This document shows positions 42,932 to 53,088 of a stretch of DNA of 64,000 nt, in pieces (position 1 is the first letter of the stretch; each line of letters starts with the position of its first letter). The stretch covers positions 806,001-870,000 of the forward strand of contig NZ_JACYFK010000001.1 of NCBI RefSeq assembly GCF_014855515.1, read 5' to 3'. Below the pieces are notes generated by a model that made no database searches, was not told the DNA's origin, and saw only the letters and a list, made by a program, of their open reading frames with translations. The stretch is from Euzebyella marina (lineage in GTDB: Bacteria; Bacteroidota; Bacteroidia; Flavobacteriales; Flavobacteriaceae). The position numbers and the translations under genes are program-made.

Positions 42932-45781
42932 ATGAAAAGCTTACTAATTTTTCTATTATCCTTCTTTTTCTGCTCTGCCATGGCTCAAGTTCCTGCAACA
43001 TCTGCAGAGCTTATTATTGAGTCTATTGAGAATAGACAAATTTTGCAGAAAGAATCATTGGTGAAAAACCTGCCATTAAAAAATATTGGTCCCACTGTAA
43101 TGAGTGGCCGTGTGGTAGACTTAGATGTCAACCCTAAAAATTCCATTGAATTTTATGTGGCATATGCCTCTGGCGGACTTTGGTACACCAACAACAATGG
43201 TACATCGTTTACGCCAGTGATGGACAATGCCGAAACCCAAAACCTAGGCGATATTGCTGTCGACTGGAAAACAGGAACTATATGGGCCGGCACAGGCGAA
43301 AACAATTCTTCTCGGTCTTCTTATGCAGGAATAGGCATATTAAAATCAACCGATAAGGGGAAAACTTGGCATCATATGGGTTTCTCCGACGCCCATCACA
43401 TTGGTAGAATTCTTTTGAATCCTGAAAATCCAAATGAAGTAACCGTGGGAGTATTGGGCCATCTATACTCGCCGAATAAAGAGCGAGGTGTTTATAAAAC
43501 CAAAGATGCTGGTAAGACTTGGTCTCAAACTTTGTATCTCAACGATCAAACTGGTATAATTGATTTGGAACAAGTGCCAGGCAATTCTAATGTTTTATAT
43601 GCCGCAGCTTGGGAAAAAGACCGAAAAGCGTGGGATTTTTTGGGTAACGGATCAAATTCTGGCATTTATAAAAGTACTGATGCCGGCGACACTTGGCAGA
43701 AGATTTCTGTGGAAGGCAGCGGATTTCCAACCGATATGAATGTGGGCCGAATCGGCCTGGCGGTTTTTGACCAAAATACCATTTACGCCCTTTTGGATAA
43801 TCAAGGGCACCGAGAAAAATCTGATTCTGAAAAGCCAGATGCCGACAAACTAACGGCAACTGATTTTAAGGGCATGTCAAAAGAGGCCTTTTTAGAGCTC
43901 GGCGACAAAAAACTCAATGCCTTTTTAAAAGCCAATGGCTTTCAAGAAAAGTACCGTGCCGAAAACGTAAAGCAACTTGTTCGAAGCGGTGTTGCCCAAC
44001 CTAAAGATTTGACCAAATATCTTGAAAATGCCAATGCCATGATGTTTGACACTCCTGTCATTGGCGCCGAAGTCTACCGAAGTGATGACGGTGGGCGCAG
44101 CTGGAAAAAGCAAAATGAAGACTATATTGATGATTTCTATTACAGTTATGGCTACTATTTCGGTGAAATTAGGGTCGACCCAAACGACCTCAATAAAATT
44201 TATATCGGCGGCGTACCGCTTTTAAAATCATCCGATGGCGGAAAAACCTTTTCATCGATTAGCAAAGAAAATGTACACGCGGATCACCAAGCATTATGGG
44301 TCGACCCAAAACAACCGGGCCATTTGATCAATGGTAATGATGGGGGCGTCAACATCACCTACGATGATGGTGAAAACTGGATCAAAAACAACTCAGCTAG
44401 TGTAGGTCAGTTCTATGCCATAAATGTAGACAATCAAGAGCCTTATTACGTCTATGGAGGATTACAGGACAACGGGGTATGGGCCGGGCCACATAATGCT
44501 AAAGAAGATACCGGCTGGCATCAATCGGGTCGTTATGCCTGGCAATCGCTTATGGGTGGCGACGGAATGCAGATAGAAATTGATAAAAGAAATTCTGATA
44601 TAGTCTACACCGGGTACCAATTCGGAAATTATTACCGCATCGACCGAAAAAATGATAAGCGAACCTACATACAACCTAAGCATGAATTAGGAGAATCGCC
44701 CTATCGCTTCAACTGGCAGACCCCCATTCAACTTTCTGCCCATAACCAAGATATCTTGTATTTAGGAAGCAATAAACTGCACCGTTCGCTTGATCAAGGC
44801 GATAATTGGGAAACTATTTCTGGAGACTTAACGCAAGGCGGAAAAAAAGGTAATGTCGCATATGGCACACTTACTACTATTTCCGAGTCGCCCTTACAGT
44901 TCGGACTCATTTACACGGGGAGTGATGATGGACTTATACATGTCAGTAAAAATGGCGGAGGAGATTGGCTTCAGATTTCCGACAAGTTAACAAAAGATTT
45001 ATGGGTAAGTAGGGTCATAGCATCGCAACACCAAAAAGACCGCGTTTATGTAGCATTGAATGGCTATAGGTGGGATGACTTTACCGCATATCTTTATAAA
45101 AGTGATGATTACGGTGCGACTTGGGAAGATATTTCATCAAATATACCCGATGCGCCCATGAATGTTATTATTGAAGACCCTATCAACGATTCTATTGTTT
45201 ATGCAGGATCTGATAATGGTCTTTACATTTCGTTTGACCAAGGTAATCGATGGGAAGCATTACAAAAAGGTCTGCCTCCCGTCGCAATTCATGATTTGGT
45301 GATTCAGCCGAAAGCTAAACATTTATTGGTCGGCACACATGGCAGAAGCATCTATCTGGCCGACATCGGACACATTCAACAAATGACGCCAGAAGTTCTG
45401 TCTAAAGACCTCTTTGTTTTTGATTTGGATACTATTTCGCATTCCTCAGATTGGGGTAATTCACCAAGCCCATGGAGCAGGGCATCAACCCCCGGCCTAG
45501 ATATCGCCTTTTATAGCAAGTCTGAAGGCACTGTTAAAGCAGAAATTCAAACTTTAAAGAGTGTCAGCATCAGTTCAACTGAATTCATAGCCGATAAAGG
45601 TCTGAACATTCTGTCGTTTGATGTCGCCTTCACCGAAGAGGGTAAGAAAGCATTTTTAAAGAAGAACAAAACTAAGCTCACAGAAGCAAAAAATGGCAAA
45701 ACCTATCTGCCCAAAGGGTCTTATAAGGTCATTCTAAAAAAGATAGCTTCTGATAGTGAACAGGTCTTTCAGATTAAATAG
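42932..45781 (+). CDS. VPS10/sortilin-like BNR-repeat exported protein
   Basis: 949 residues with a signal peptide ending in SAMAQ. Repeated BNR/Asp-box-like motifs (STDKGKTW, TKDAGKTW, STDAGDTW, SDDGGRSW, SSDGGKTF, SKNGGGDW, SDDYGATW) mark ten-bladed sortilin-type beta-propellers; the last 130 residues are a separate beta-rich tail. Relatives in Bacteroidota are annotated as glycosyl-hydrolase-like or photosystem-assembly-like proteins without proven activity. It shares its terminator with small RNA B on the other strand. Confidence 0.85.
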   Translation: MKSLLIFLLSFFFCSAMAQVPATSAELIIESIENRQILQKESLVKNLPLKNIGPTVMSGRVVDLDVNPKNSIEFYVAYASGGLWYTNNNGTSFTPVMDNAETQNLGDIAVDWKTGTIWAGTGENNSSRSSYAGIGILKSTDKGKTWHHMGFSDAHHIGRILLNPENPNEVTVGVLGHLYSPNKERGVYKTKDAGKTWSQTLYLNDQTGIIDLEQVPGNSNVLYAAAWEKDRKAWDFLGNGSNSGIYKSTDAGDTWQKISVEGSGFPTDMNVGRIGLAVFDQNTIYALLDNQGHREKSDSEKPDADKLTATDFKGMSKEAFLELGDKKLNAFLKANGFQEKYRAENVKQLVRSGVAQPKDLTKYLENANAMMFDTPVIGAEVYRSDDGGRSWKKQNEDYIDDFYYSYGYYFGEIRVDPNDLNKIYIGGVPLLKSSDGGKTFSSISKENVHADHQALWVDPKQPGHLINGNDGGVNITYDDGENWIKNNSASVGQFYAINVDNQEPYYVYGGLQDNGVWAGPHNAKEDTGWHQSGRYAWQSLMGGDGMQIEIDKRNSDIVYTGYQFGNYYRIDRKNDKRTYIQPKHELGESPYRFNWQTPIQLSAHNQDILYLGSNKLHRSLDQGDNWETISGDLTQGGKKGNVAYGTLTTISESPLQFGLIYTGSDDGLIHVSKNGGGDWLQISDKLTKDLWVSRVIASQHQKDRVYVALNGYRWDDFTAYLYKSDDYGATWEDISSNIPDAPMNVIIEDPINDSIVYAGSDNGLYISFDQGNRWEALQKGLPPVAIHDLVIQPKAKHLLVGTHGRSIYLADIGHIQQMTPEVLSKDLFVFDLDTISHSSDWGNSPSPWSRASTPGLDIAFYSKSEGTVKAEIQTLKSVSISSTEFIADKGLNILSFDVAFTEEGKKAFLKKNKTKLTEAKNGKTYLPKGSYKVILKKIASDSEQVFQIK

Positions 45782-45805
45782 AAGCTGTTTCGCAAACCGG
45801 TTAAA

Positions 45806-45973
45806 AACAAAAAAGCCCTTCGAAAAGGGCTCTTTTTGTTAAGTAGGTACACTGTTTTTTGGTTTTCCGATTGGGGTCGGATAATTTTTTGTAGGTTCTA
45901 GTTTCGATTGGGGATCGTAACTATTTCGGTTAAGTTCAAGGGGCGATTTGGGGTCAACACTATCACTTAATTA
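45806..45973 (-). ncRNA. Putative small RNA B
   Basis: About 168 nt on the minus strand between a direct-repeat promoter and the hairpin at 45814-45831. Its first bases (45979-45960) are identical over 20 nt to small RNA A. Three CCCCAA(A)TCG motifs are present, seen on the plus strand as CGATTTGGGG 45944-45953, CGATTGGGG 45905-45913 and CGATTGGGG 45868-45876, spaced 37-39 nt apart. No coding frame. The first motif continues as TCGCCCC, the exact complement of the loop GGGGCGA at 38504-38510. Confidence 0.6.
45814..45838. terminator. Bidirectional terminator of the VPS10-like gene and small RNA B
   Basis: AGCCCTT, loop CGAA, AAGGGCT, with A-run on the left and T-run on the right. Confidence 0.8.
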
Positions 45974-45978
45974 CAATG

Positions 45979-46044
45979 TAAATCTACGGCGCTTAATTCG
46001 GGTTTCTAAATTATTGTTGTGAAGTAGCCCCTAGTTGTTGTGAA
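45979..46044 (-). promoter_or_regulatory. Direct-repeat promoter of small RNA B
   Basis: Read on the minus strand: TTCACAACA (46044-46036), TTCACAACA (46023-46015), 28 bp, then TAGATTTA (45986-45979) followed by CATTG. Repeat offset is 21 bp. Geometry is identical to copies A and C. Confidence 0.65.
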
Positions 46045-46104
46045 AACAATCAACTGTCAATTTCTTCGATAAACGGTTGGCTTTTGACTCTTAAAGACAT
46101 AAAA

Positions 46105-46129
46105 AAATCCCGGCGGGGGGCCGGGATTT
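46105..46129 (-). terminator. Terminator of the PfpI/DJ-1 gene
   Basis: AAATCCCGG and CCGGGATTT arms around a G-rich seven-base loop, followed by a T-run on the minus strand, 23 bp after the stop. Confidence 0.8.
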
Positions 46130-46151
46130 ATCAGATTTGGAAATTTACTTA

Positions 46152-46697
46152 TTATGCATGTTGTTCTTCATGCTTACCTTCTTTGATCTCCTCAATCAAC
46201 TTATTGTTGAAGGCAGGTAAATCATTTGGGTTTCTACTCGTTACAAACCCTTGGTCAACGACCACCTCTTGGTCTACCCAATTGGCTCCGGCATTGATCA
46301 GATCATCTTTAATTGAAATGAAAGAAGTCAATTTTCTACCTTTCACGACATCTGCACTAATCAAAATCTGTGGTGCATGGCAAATGGCCGCAACCGGTTT
46401 TTCTTGCTTAAAGAAATCACGAACAAAAACTAGGGCGTCTTCGTTTCTTCTCAATTGGTCTGGGTTGATAACTCCACCTGGCAGCATAAGAGCATTATAA
46501 TCTGATGCTTTTACCTGATTCAATGTTTTATCTACCTTGTAACTGTTTGACCAGTTACCGCCTGACCAACCTTTAATCTCACCCGATTCGGGACTCACGA
46601 TTTCTACCGTAAACCCTGCTTTCTCCATGGCTTCTTTAGGTGATTTCAATTCACTTTCTTCAAATCCATTAGTAGCTAATATGGCTATCCTCTTCAT
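46152..46697 (-). CDS. DJ-1/PfpI-family class I glutamine amidotransferase-like protein
   Basis: 181 residues. RIAILATNGFEESEL is the N-terminal strand-loop with the conserved Glu, and the nucleophile Cys is in VAAICHAPQILISADV, preceded by ALMLPGGVINPDQLR. Relatives (YhbO/YajL/PfpI) are stress proteins with peptidase, chaperone or deglycase activities; which applies is unclear. Cytosolic, monocistronic. Confidence 0.9.
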   Translation of the reverse strand: MKRIAILATNGFEESELKSPKEAMEKAGFTVEIVSPESGEIKGWSGGNWSNSYKVDKTLNQVKASDYNALMLPGGVINPDQLRRNEDALVFVRDFFKQEKPVAAICHAPQILISADVVKGRKLTSFISIKDDLINAGANWVDQEVVVDQGFVTSRNPNDLPAFNNKLIEEIKEGKHEEQHA

Positions 46698-46791
46698 GTG
46701 TATATTGTTTTAGATTATTAATTAATTTCACTTACAATATACAGGCAATAACCTAAGGTGGTTGACGGGAAAAGAGATGTTTTTTGCTCTA

Positions 46792-47259
46792 TTACTGAGC
46801 CGCTAAATGCAATAGTACTTCCGTTAGACATCTATCTAATTCTTTTTTGATTTCGGTTTCCCAAAACCGGAATACTTTGTAGCCCAATCGCTCTAATTCT
46901 TGATTGACCTCGCGGTCACGTTGCATGTTCCGTTCAATTTTGGCAACCCAAAAATCTCGATTGGTCTTAATTTTAGGCTTGCGCTCTTGCCAGTTATGCC
47001 CATGCCAGTATTCACCGTCGATAAATATGGCTGTTTTATATTTTTTTAAAAGGATGTCAGGCTTACCTATCAACTTTTTATAATCTACCCTATAGCGATA
47101 ACCTGCAGCGTAAAGAGCTTTTCTAAAGGCAAGTTCGGGCTTTGTATTCTTCCCCCTAATCTTGCTCATTATTTTTGAGCGTTTTGGGGTGGTGTAAAAA
47201 CCAGACTCCTCATTAAAGCGAGGTACTTTGATACGTTCTTCAGGATAGTCTTTTGACAT
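46792..47259 (-). CDS. vsr: Orphan Vsr-like (very short patch repair) endonuclease
   Basis: 155 residues from ATG 47259; an upstream TTG-started extension would run into the sdh terminator. KRSKIMSKIRGKNTKPELAFRKAL, the catalytic Asp in LIGKPDILLKKYKTAIFIDG, EYWHGHNW and FWVAKIERNMQRDREVNQEL match Vsr. Only one Cys is present, close to the C-terminus, so the Cys/His zinc site of E. coli Vsr appears missing. Vsr normally nicks T:G mismatches created at methylated cytosine and accompanies a C5-methyltransferase; none is nearby. Confidence 0.85.
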   Translation of the reverse strand: MSKDYPEERIKVPRFNEESGFYTTPKRSKIMSKIRGKNTKPELAFRKALYAAGYRYRVDYKKLIGKPDILLKKYKTAIFIDGEYWHGHNWQERKPKIKTNRDFWVAKIERNMQRDREVNQELERLGYKVFRFWETEIKKELDRCLTEVLLHLAAQ

Positions 47260-47275
47260 TTTATCAAAATACAAA

Positions 47276-47315
47276 AATCCCAAACTCCAATGATTGAAGC
47301 TTGGGATTCATTTTA
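47276..47315 (-). terminator. Terminator of the sdhCAB operon
   Basis: Eight-base arms AATCCCAA (47276-47283) and TTGGGATT (47301-47308), then a T-rich stretch on the minus strand, 60 bp after sdhB. Confidence 0.6.
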
Positions 47316-47367
47316 TCTTGATTTCTAAAAAAGTTGACTGCTTTAAACTGCGTTCAACAGAAATAGA

Positions 47368-48114
47368 TTATCCTTTTACTGTGGCGTTAAGATACTCTCG
47401 GTTCATGCGGGCAATGTTCTCCAAAGAAATTCCTTTGGGGCACTCAACCTCGCATGCTCCTGTATTGGTACAGTTACCAAAACCTTCCAAATCCATTTGT
47501 CGCACCATGTTCTGTACCCTTTCGGTAGCTTCTACTCTACCTTGGGGCAATAAAGCGAACTGAGAAACCTTGGCAGAAGTAAATAGCATGGCGCTCGCAT
47601 TTTTACAAGCGGCAACGCATGCCCCACATCCGATACAGGTAGCGGCATAGAAAGAATCATCGGCCTTTTCCTTTTCAATTGGTGTAGCATTGGCATCTAC
47701 CGTGTTACCCGAAGTATTTACAGATATATAGCCACCTGCCTGTTGAATTCTATCGAAAGCTGAACGGTCTACGACCAAATCTTTGATGACCGGAAAAGCT
47801 GTAGCCCTAAAAGGTTCAATAACGATGGTATCACCATCATTGAACTTTCTCATGTGCAATTGGCAAGTAGTTACCAATCGATCGGGGCCGTGGGGCTCAC
47901 CATTGATCTGCAAAGAGCAGGCGCCACAAATACCTTCACGGCAATCGTGGTCAAAATGAACTGGCTCTTCACCTTTGTTGATCAATTCTTCATTGAGCAC
48001 ATCTAACATCTCTAAAAACGACATATCGCCTTCTACACCTTTAATGGTATAGTCTACCATTTGCCCTTTAGAGTTGGCATCTTTTTGACGCCATATTTTT
48101 AAGTTTAACCTCAT
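47368..48114 (-). CDS. sdhB: Succinate dehydrogenase/fumarate reductase iron-sulfur subunit
   Basis: 248 residues from ATG 48114, which gives the family N-terminus [10 protein letters not shown]; a second ATG at 48153 would add 13 unconserved residues. Cluster ligands: [2Fe-2S] in [16 protein letters not shown] with a further Cys, [4Fe-4S] in [11 protein letters not shown], and the third cluster in [14 protein letters not shown]. It passes electrons between SdhA flavin and the membrane heme subunit. Confidence 0.95.
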   Translation of the reverse strand: MRLNLKIWRQKDANSKGQMVDYTIKGVEGDMSFLEMLDVLNEELINKGEEPVHFDHDCREGICGACSLQINGEPHGPDRLVTTCQLHMRKFNDGDTIVIEPFRATAFPVIKDLVVDRSAFDRIQQAGGYISVNTSGNTVDANATPIEKEKADDSFYAATCIGCGACVAACKNASAMLFTSAKVSQFALLPQGRVEATERVQNMVRQMDLEGFGNCTNTGACEVECPKGISLENIARMNREYLNATVKG

Positions 48115-48179
48115 AGTATTTGTTTTACCTTGGGGTTGATTGCCTTCGGACATTAATCCCGTCAGCTCTCAACTATAAA

Positions 48180-50183
48180 CTATTTATAACTTCTTGTTTT
48201 CAATTCAATATTTTCGTAGACCAAATCTTCTTTGTGAAGAACGGCATCTTTAGGCTCACCCTTATATTCCCATGCAGAAACGAACTTAAAGTTTTCATCA
48301 TCCCTTAAAGCTTCACCTTCTTCGGTCTGATACTCTTCACGGAAATGACCTCCACAAGATTCATTTCTGGTCAATGCGTCTTTGGCAAAAAGCTCGCCAA
48401 GCTCTAAGAAATCAGCAACTCGACCTGCCTTTTCAAGCTCAGCGTTCATGCCGTCAGCAACTCCGGTCACTTTCACGTTCTTCCAGAAATCGGTTCGTAA
48501 GGCAGAAATTTCTTCGATCGCTTCTTTTAAACCTTGTTCGTTACGGGCCATACCGCATTTGTTCCACATGATTTTACCCAATTTCTTATGGTAGTAATCT
48601 ACGGAATGCTCACCTGTACCTGACATTAGTTTATTGATACGATCTTTAACCTCGGACTCTGCCTTGTCAAACTCTGGGCTATCCGTCGGTATTTTTCCGG
48701 TTCTAATGTCGTGGGAAAGGTAATCACCGATGGTATAAGGCAGTACGAAATAACCATCTGCAAGCCCTTGCATCAAGGCTGAAGCACCTAATCTGTTGGC
48801 GCCATGATCACTAAAGTTGGCTTCGCCCGCGCAGTAGCAACCTTCAATGGTCGTCTGCAAGTTATAATCTACCCAAAGGCCACCCATTGTGTAGTGAACT
48901 GCAGGATAAATCATCATAGGAGTCTCATACGGATTCTCATCTACGATTTTCTCGTACATCTGAAACAAGTTACCGTACTTGGCCTCGATAACATCTTTAC
49001 CCAGTTGGGTAATGGTTTTATCATCGGCATCTTTCATACCACTGGTCAGAGCAGCTTCTTTTCCGTAGCGTTGGATTGCTGAAGCAAAATCAAGATAAAC
49101 GGCCTCACCTGTTTTATTGACACCGAAACCGGCATCGCAACGTTCTTTTGCCGCTCTTGAAGCCACGTCTCTAGGTACAAGGTTACCAAACGCAGGGTAT
49201 CTTCTCTCTAAGTAGTAATCTCTATCTTCTTCTTTAAGTTGTGTCGGCTTCATCTTGCCTTCACGTATTGCTTGGGCATCTTCGATTCTTTTAGGAACCC
49301 AAATACGACCGTCATTTCTCAACGACTCTGACATCAAGGTCAGTTTCGATTGATGGTCACCAGATACTGGAATACAGGTCGGGTGAATTTGGGTAAAACA
49401 AGGGTTGGCAAAGAAAGCACCTCTTCTGTGTGCCCTCCAAGCGGCCATAACATTACTGCCCATGGCATTGGTAGAAAGAAAGAAAACATTTCCGTAACCC
49501 CCGGTAGCCAAAACTACCGCATGAGCCGAGTGACGCTCAATCTCTCCCGTTTTAAGGTCTCTGGCAATGATTCCTCTGGCTTTACCGTTTACCAAGACCA
49601 AATCCATCATCTCATGACGGTTAAAAGGCTTTATCTTACCCCTATTGATTTGACGGTTCATCGCCGAATACGCACCTAGAAGCAATTGTTGGCCTGTCTG
49701 CCCTTTGGCATAGAAAGTTCTTGAAACCAATACCCCACCAAAAGATCGGTTGTCTAATAACCCACCATAGTCACGGGCAAAAGGTACACCTTGGGCCACA
49801 CACTGGTCTATTATATTTGCAGATTCTTCTGCCAATCGATAAACATTGGCCTCACGAGAACGGTAATCACCTCCTTTAATCGTGTCATAAAAAAGACGGT
49901 AGGCGCTGTCACCATCACCTTGATAGTTCTTAGCGGCATTAATACCGCCTTGGGCGGCAATGGAGTGTGCCCTGCGCGGTGAATCTTGATAACAGAATGT
50001 CTTTACGTTATAACCGAGCTCTGCCAGCGTTGCCGCAGCAGAACCACCTGCCAATCCGGTACCTACAACAATAACGTCTATATTACGTTTGTTGGCCGGG
50101 TTGACCAGATTAATTTTGTTTTTATGTTCAGTCCATTTATCGGCCAAAGGCCCTGATGGAACTTTAGAATCCAATATGCCCAT
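48180..50183 (-). CDS. sdhA: Succinate dehydrogenase/fumarate reductase flavoprotein subunit
   Basis: 667 residues, typical for Bacteroidota. FAD binding: [21 protein letters not shown] and the [15 protein letters not shown] segment with the flavin-linked His. The substrate region includes [14 protein letters not shown] and [38 protein letters not shown] is spread across the C-terminal half. It oxidises succinate to fumarate in the TCA cycle. It starts two bases after the sdhC stop. Confidence 0.97.
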   Translation of the reverse strand: MGILDSKVPSGPLADKWTEHKNKINLVNPANKRNIDVIVVGTGLAGGSAAATLAELGYNVKTFCYQDSPRRAHSIAAQGGINAAKNYQGDGDSAYRLFYDTIKGGDYRSREANVYRLAEESANIIDQCVAQGVPFARDYGGLLDNRSFGGVLVSRTFYAKGQTGQQLLLGAYSAMNRQINRGKIKPFNRHEMMDLVLVNGKARGIIARDLKTGEIERHSAHAVVLATGGYGNVFFLSTNAMGSNVMAAWRAHRRGAFFANPCFTQIHPTCIPVSGDHQSKLTLMSESLRNDGRIWVPKRIEDAQAIREGKMKPTQLKEEDRDYYLERRYPAFGNLVPRDVASRAAKERCDAGFGVNKTGEAVYLDFASAIQRYGKEAALTSGMKDADDKTITQLGKDVIEAKYGNLFQMYEKIVDENPYETPMMIYPAVHYTMGGLWVDYNLQTTIEGCYCAGEANFSDHGANRLGASALMQGLADGYFVLPYTIGDYLSHDIRTGKIPTDSPEFDKAESEVKDRINKLMSGTGEHSVDYYHKKLGKIMWNKCGMARNEQGLKEAIEEISALRTDFWKNVKVTGVADGMNAELEKAGRVADFLELGELFAKDALTRNESCGGHFREEYQTEEGEALRDDENFKFVSAWEYKGEPKDAVLHKEDLVYENIELKTRSYK

Positions 50184-50185
50184 GT

Positions 50186-50854
50186 TTAATGTGTTATTGG
50201 GTTAAAATGATGGTAAAGTGCTATAAAAATAAAACCTAGCGGAATTACTATCGCGTATATTTTGGTGAACGTTTGAATGGCCGGAGAGTACTTGTTATTT
50301 ACCCCCATACTCTGAAACGATGAGGCAAAACCATGCCACAGGTGAAGGGCTAAAAGAACAAATGATATTACGTAAATGACCGTACGCCAGAAGGGTTCGA
50401 ACTTCTCAACTGTCTCGGCGTAATATCGAGTAGGATCTTCAGCATTTCCTGCAATGTATTTATAGTCCATTTCATGAATCCAGAAATCATAGAAATGAAG
50501 TCCTAAAAAGGCCAATACTACCAAGCCGGTAATAATCATGTTTCTAGACATCCACGAAGCATTGGCACCCCCATTATACTTTTTATACTTGACCGCTCTT
50601 GCTTTATTGTTTCTTATCTCAAGCCCGATACCCATCACAAAGTGGACGATTACCCCTGCAATAAGAATAGGTTGCAGAATAAATTGTACGACACCATTGT
50701 ATCCCATAAAGTGAGACCACTCATTAAAAGTGTCCGGTGCCAAGACCGAAGTAATGTTAATTGTAAAGTGCTGGGCCAAAAAGAAGACCAAAAAAAGACC
50801 CGATAAGGCCATGACGACTTTTCGGGCTATCGAAGATTTTACCAATCCGCTCAT
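50186..50854 (-). CDS. sdhC: Succinate dehydrogenase cytochrome b subunit
   Basis: 222 residues with five membrane helices, the single-subunit membrane anchor type of Bacteroidota. Candidate heme-ligating histidines are in [37 protein letters not shown] and [15 protein letters not shown]. It transfers electrons to menaquinone. First gene of sdhCAB with a well-formed promoter 33 bp upstream. Confidence 0.93.
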   Translation of the reverse strand: MSGLVKSSIARKVVMALSGLFLVFFLAQHFTINITSVLAPDTFNEWSHFMGYNGVVQFILQPILIAGVIVHFVMGIGLEIRNNKARAVKYKKYNGGANASWMSRNMIITGLVVLAFLGLHFYDFWIHEMDYKYIAGNAEDPTRYYAETVEKFEPFWRTVIYVISFVLLALHLWHGFASSFQSMGVNNKYSPAIQTFTKIYAIVIPLGFIFIALYHHFNPITH

Positions 50855-50886
50855 TATAAAGTTTCAATTAGTTTTTAGACCGTCTA

Positions 50887-50918
50887 CAAAAGTAGGTCAT
50901 AGACGCGGCTTTAACAAA
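50887..50918 (-). promoter_or_regulatory. sdhCAB promoter
   Basis: Minus strand: TTTG (50918-50915), 20 bp, TACTTTTG (50894-50887), a full match to the Bacteroidota -33/-7 pattern, giving a leader of roughly 26 nt. Confidence 0.6.
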
Positions 50919-51140
50919 CTTTGCAAGCCTATACCAATGTTATTTAGACCCATTATAATCAAGCCTTTCAAGCTGTTCGATAATGTGGCTTAAAACCTCT
51001 AAAACTTAACCAAAAGATGAAGCAATTGTACCCATCTATACCACTGAATTATGTACATGGATATTTTTCGTTTTACCACAAGTGGATGTGACTACGTTTC
51101 AAATTGTATTTTTATATTCAAATTGTTTAAAGCGATTTCT

Positions 51141-52034
51141 ATGGATATTGGCCTGCTCTCAGTGAGCAATAATGTGTATTCAACACAGCGTATTGCCGAA
51201 GAGGCCAGATACTTGGGTCATTATATTGAACAAATCGACCACACTAAGTGTACCGTAAAATTAGGAGGTTCAAAGCCACAGGTTCTCTATCAAGAAGAAG
51301 ACATCATAGATGAGTTTGATGCTATTATTCCAAGAATAGGTACAAAGGTTACAAACCATGGGGTCGCTATCGTTAAACAATTCGAATTAAACAGGGTTTT
51401 CAGTGCGGCACGCTCGCTAAGTATTGCCAGAGCGAGAAATAAGGTGAGAACCCTGCAATTACTTTCGCAGAACCAAATTGCTATACCCCAGACTCTTTTC
51501 GCCATTGACCCGGAAAATATCGAGCAACAGATACAAATGTTGGGCGGGCCACCTTTAATCATTAAAATTCAAGAGGGCACCCATGGTCTAGGGGTCATTT
51601 TGGCAGAAAGCCTTAAATCGGCAAAATCGATAATCGATACTTTCTACAAAATGGATTCGGGCATATTACTGCAAGAATATATCGAGGAGAGCAACGGAGA
51701 AGATTTGCGCATATTTGTTGTTGGCCATAAGGTAGTGGCGAGCATGAAACGAATGAGCACTCTTGAAGATTTTCGGTCGAATGTTCATAGAGGTGGTCAA
51801 ACCGAAAAGGTGAAGCTCTCAAAAAAGGAAGAAAGCATGGCCATCGATGCCGCTAAACATTTAGGTCTAGGTGTAGCCGGCATAGACCTTATCAGGTCTA
51901 AAAGAGGCCCGCTATTATTAGAGGTAAATGCATCTCCTGGTTTACGTGGCATCGAGGCAGTTACCGGAATTAATGTAGCGAAAGAAATCATTTTATATGT
52001 CGAAAAGAACTTTAGGAACAACAAATGGAGATAA
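51141..52034 (+). CDS. rimK: RimK-family ATP-grasp ligase
   Basis: 297 residues from ATG 51141 (MDIGLLSVSNNVYSTQRIAE); thirty codons upstream are open but unlike the family. ATP-grasp elements: PLIIKIQEGTHGLGVILAES, ILLQEYIEESNGEDLRIFVVG, AGIDLIRSKRGPLLLEVNASPGLRGIE. RimK adds glutamate residues to the C-terminus of ribosomal protein S6 in E. coli; the substrate here is inferred. It overlaps the next gene by ten bases. The 286-bp divergent gap to sdhC holds the sdh promoter and nothing else recognised. Confidence 0.92.
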   Translation: MDIGLLSVSNNVYSTQRIAEEARYLGHYIEQIDHTKCTVKLGGSKPQVLYQEEDIIDEFDAIIPRIGTKVTNHGVAIVKQFELNRVFSAARSLSIARARNKVRTLQLLSQNQIAIPQTLFAIDPENIEQQIQMLGGPPLIIKIQEGTHGLGVILAESLKSAKSIIDTFYKMDSGILLQEYIEESNGEDLRIFVVGHKVVASMKRMSTLEDFRSNVHRGGQTEKVKLSKKEESMAIDAAKHLGLGVAGIDLIRSKRGPLLLEVNASPGLRGIEAVTGINVAKEIILYVEKNFRNNKWR

Positions 52035-52993
52035 AAAAGAATAAGAATATTACCATCGGTGGCACAACTGTTAAACCTGGTCAAAACAAGCTTGTTCACA
52101 TTAATATTGACCGATTGCCTACAGGAACTCTTATTGATATTCCTGTTTATGTTTTCAATTCAAGAGCACCTGGGCCTACCGTATTAATTCAGGCCGGTTT
52201 ACATGGCGATGAAATAAACGGTATAGAGGTGGTTAGACGCATGATTGCCGAAAAGCAGTTCAATCTTTTGAAAGGAGCGGTCATAGCCGTGCCAATTCTC
52301 AATATCTTCGGTTTTATTCATTTCTCTAGAGATGTCCCTGATGGCAAGGATGTGAATCGTAGCTTTCCTGGAACCAAATCGGGATCAATGGCCAGCCGTA
52401 TTGCTTACTACTATACAAAAGAAATATTACCCCATATCGATTTAGGCATCGATTTACATACAGGTGGTGGCCAACGCCATAATTACCCCCAAGTGCGCTT
52501 TACGGAAAATGATACTGCCAGTGCCCGCCTTGCAGCTATTTTCAACGCCCCTATCAGTTTCCCGTCGAGCTTGATCAAAGGTTCTTTTAGAAATACTGCA
52601 TTTAATCTCAAAAAACCAATGGTTGTATATGAAGCAGGCGAAAGTATGCGGTTCGATGATTTTTCGATTTCCACAGGAATTAAGGGCGTATTAAATATTC
52701 TACATCATTATGGCCTCATTTCTTCTAAAGAAATTCCTGAAAACTCAAAGGAACCTTCCGTAGAACTTGAAAACAGAAAATGGTTAAGGGCACCCACAGC
52801 GGGAATGTTCATACCAAAAATTTCCAATGGAAAAGATTTTATTAAAGGGCAAGTAATTGGCACGGTTTCCGACACTTTTGCCAAACGCACCAAGAAAATC
52901 AAAGCCCCCTATGACGGACTCGTTTTCTGCATCAACCACCAAGCTGTAGTCAACCAAGGGGATGCTCTTTTTCATGTAGGTGCCAAAAAATAA
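52025..52993 (+). CDS. Succinylglutamate desuccinylase/aspartoacylase-family zinc amidohydrolase
   Basis: 322 residues. M14-like zinc site: GLHGDEINGIEVVRR (His and Glu ligands) and GIDLHTGGGQRHNYPQVR (His). The general base Glu is in VVYEAGE. The C-terminal 80 residues form a barrel-sandwich-like domain common in the AspA/AstE family. Tight coupling to rimK suggests it removes or edits the amide bond RimK makes, or acts on a related N-acyl amino acid; this is inference. Confidence 0.87.
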   Translation: MEIKKNKNITIGGTTVKPGQNKLVHINIDRLPTGTLIDIPVYVFNSRAPGPTVLIQAGLHGDEINGIEVVRRMIAEKQFNLLKGAVIAVPILNIFGFIHFSRDVPDGKDVNRSFPGTKSGSMASRIAYYYTKEILPHIDLGIDLHTGGGQRHNYPQVRFTENDTASARLAAIFNAPISFPSSLIKGSFRNTAFNLKKPMVVYEAGESMRFDDFSISTGIKGVLNILHHYGLISSKEIPENSKEPSVELENRKWLRAPTAGMFIPKISNGKDFIKGQVIGTVSDTFAKRTKKIKAPYDGLVFCINHQAVVNQGDALFHVGAKK

Positions 52994-53088
52994 CAGACCG
53001 AATAGTTCATTCATCATTTTTAAGCCTAGTCGAATATACACCGTTCTTACCGGTGACCGATGGATTGTTTACGATTATCTGCTTTTCT

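Noticed and set aside
46084-46500. 138-codon plus-strand frame opposite the DJ-1/PfpI gene
   Set aside because: It is the antisense shadow of a clearly real gene and starts inside its terminator.
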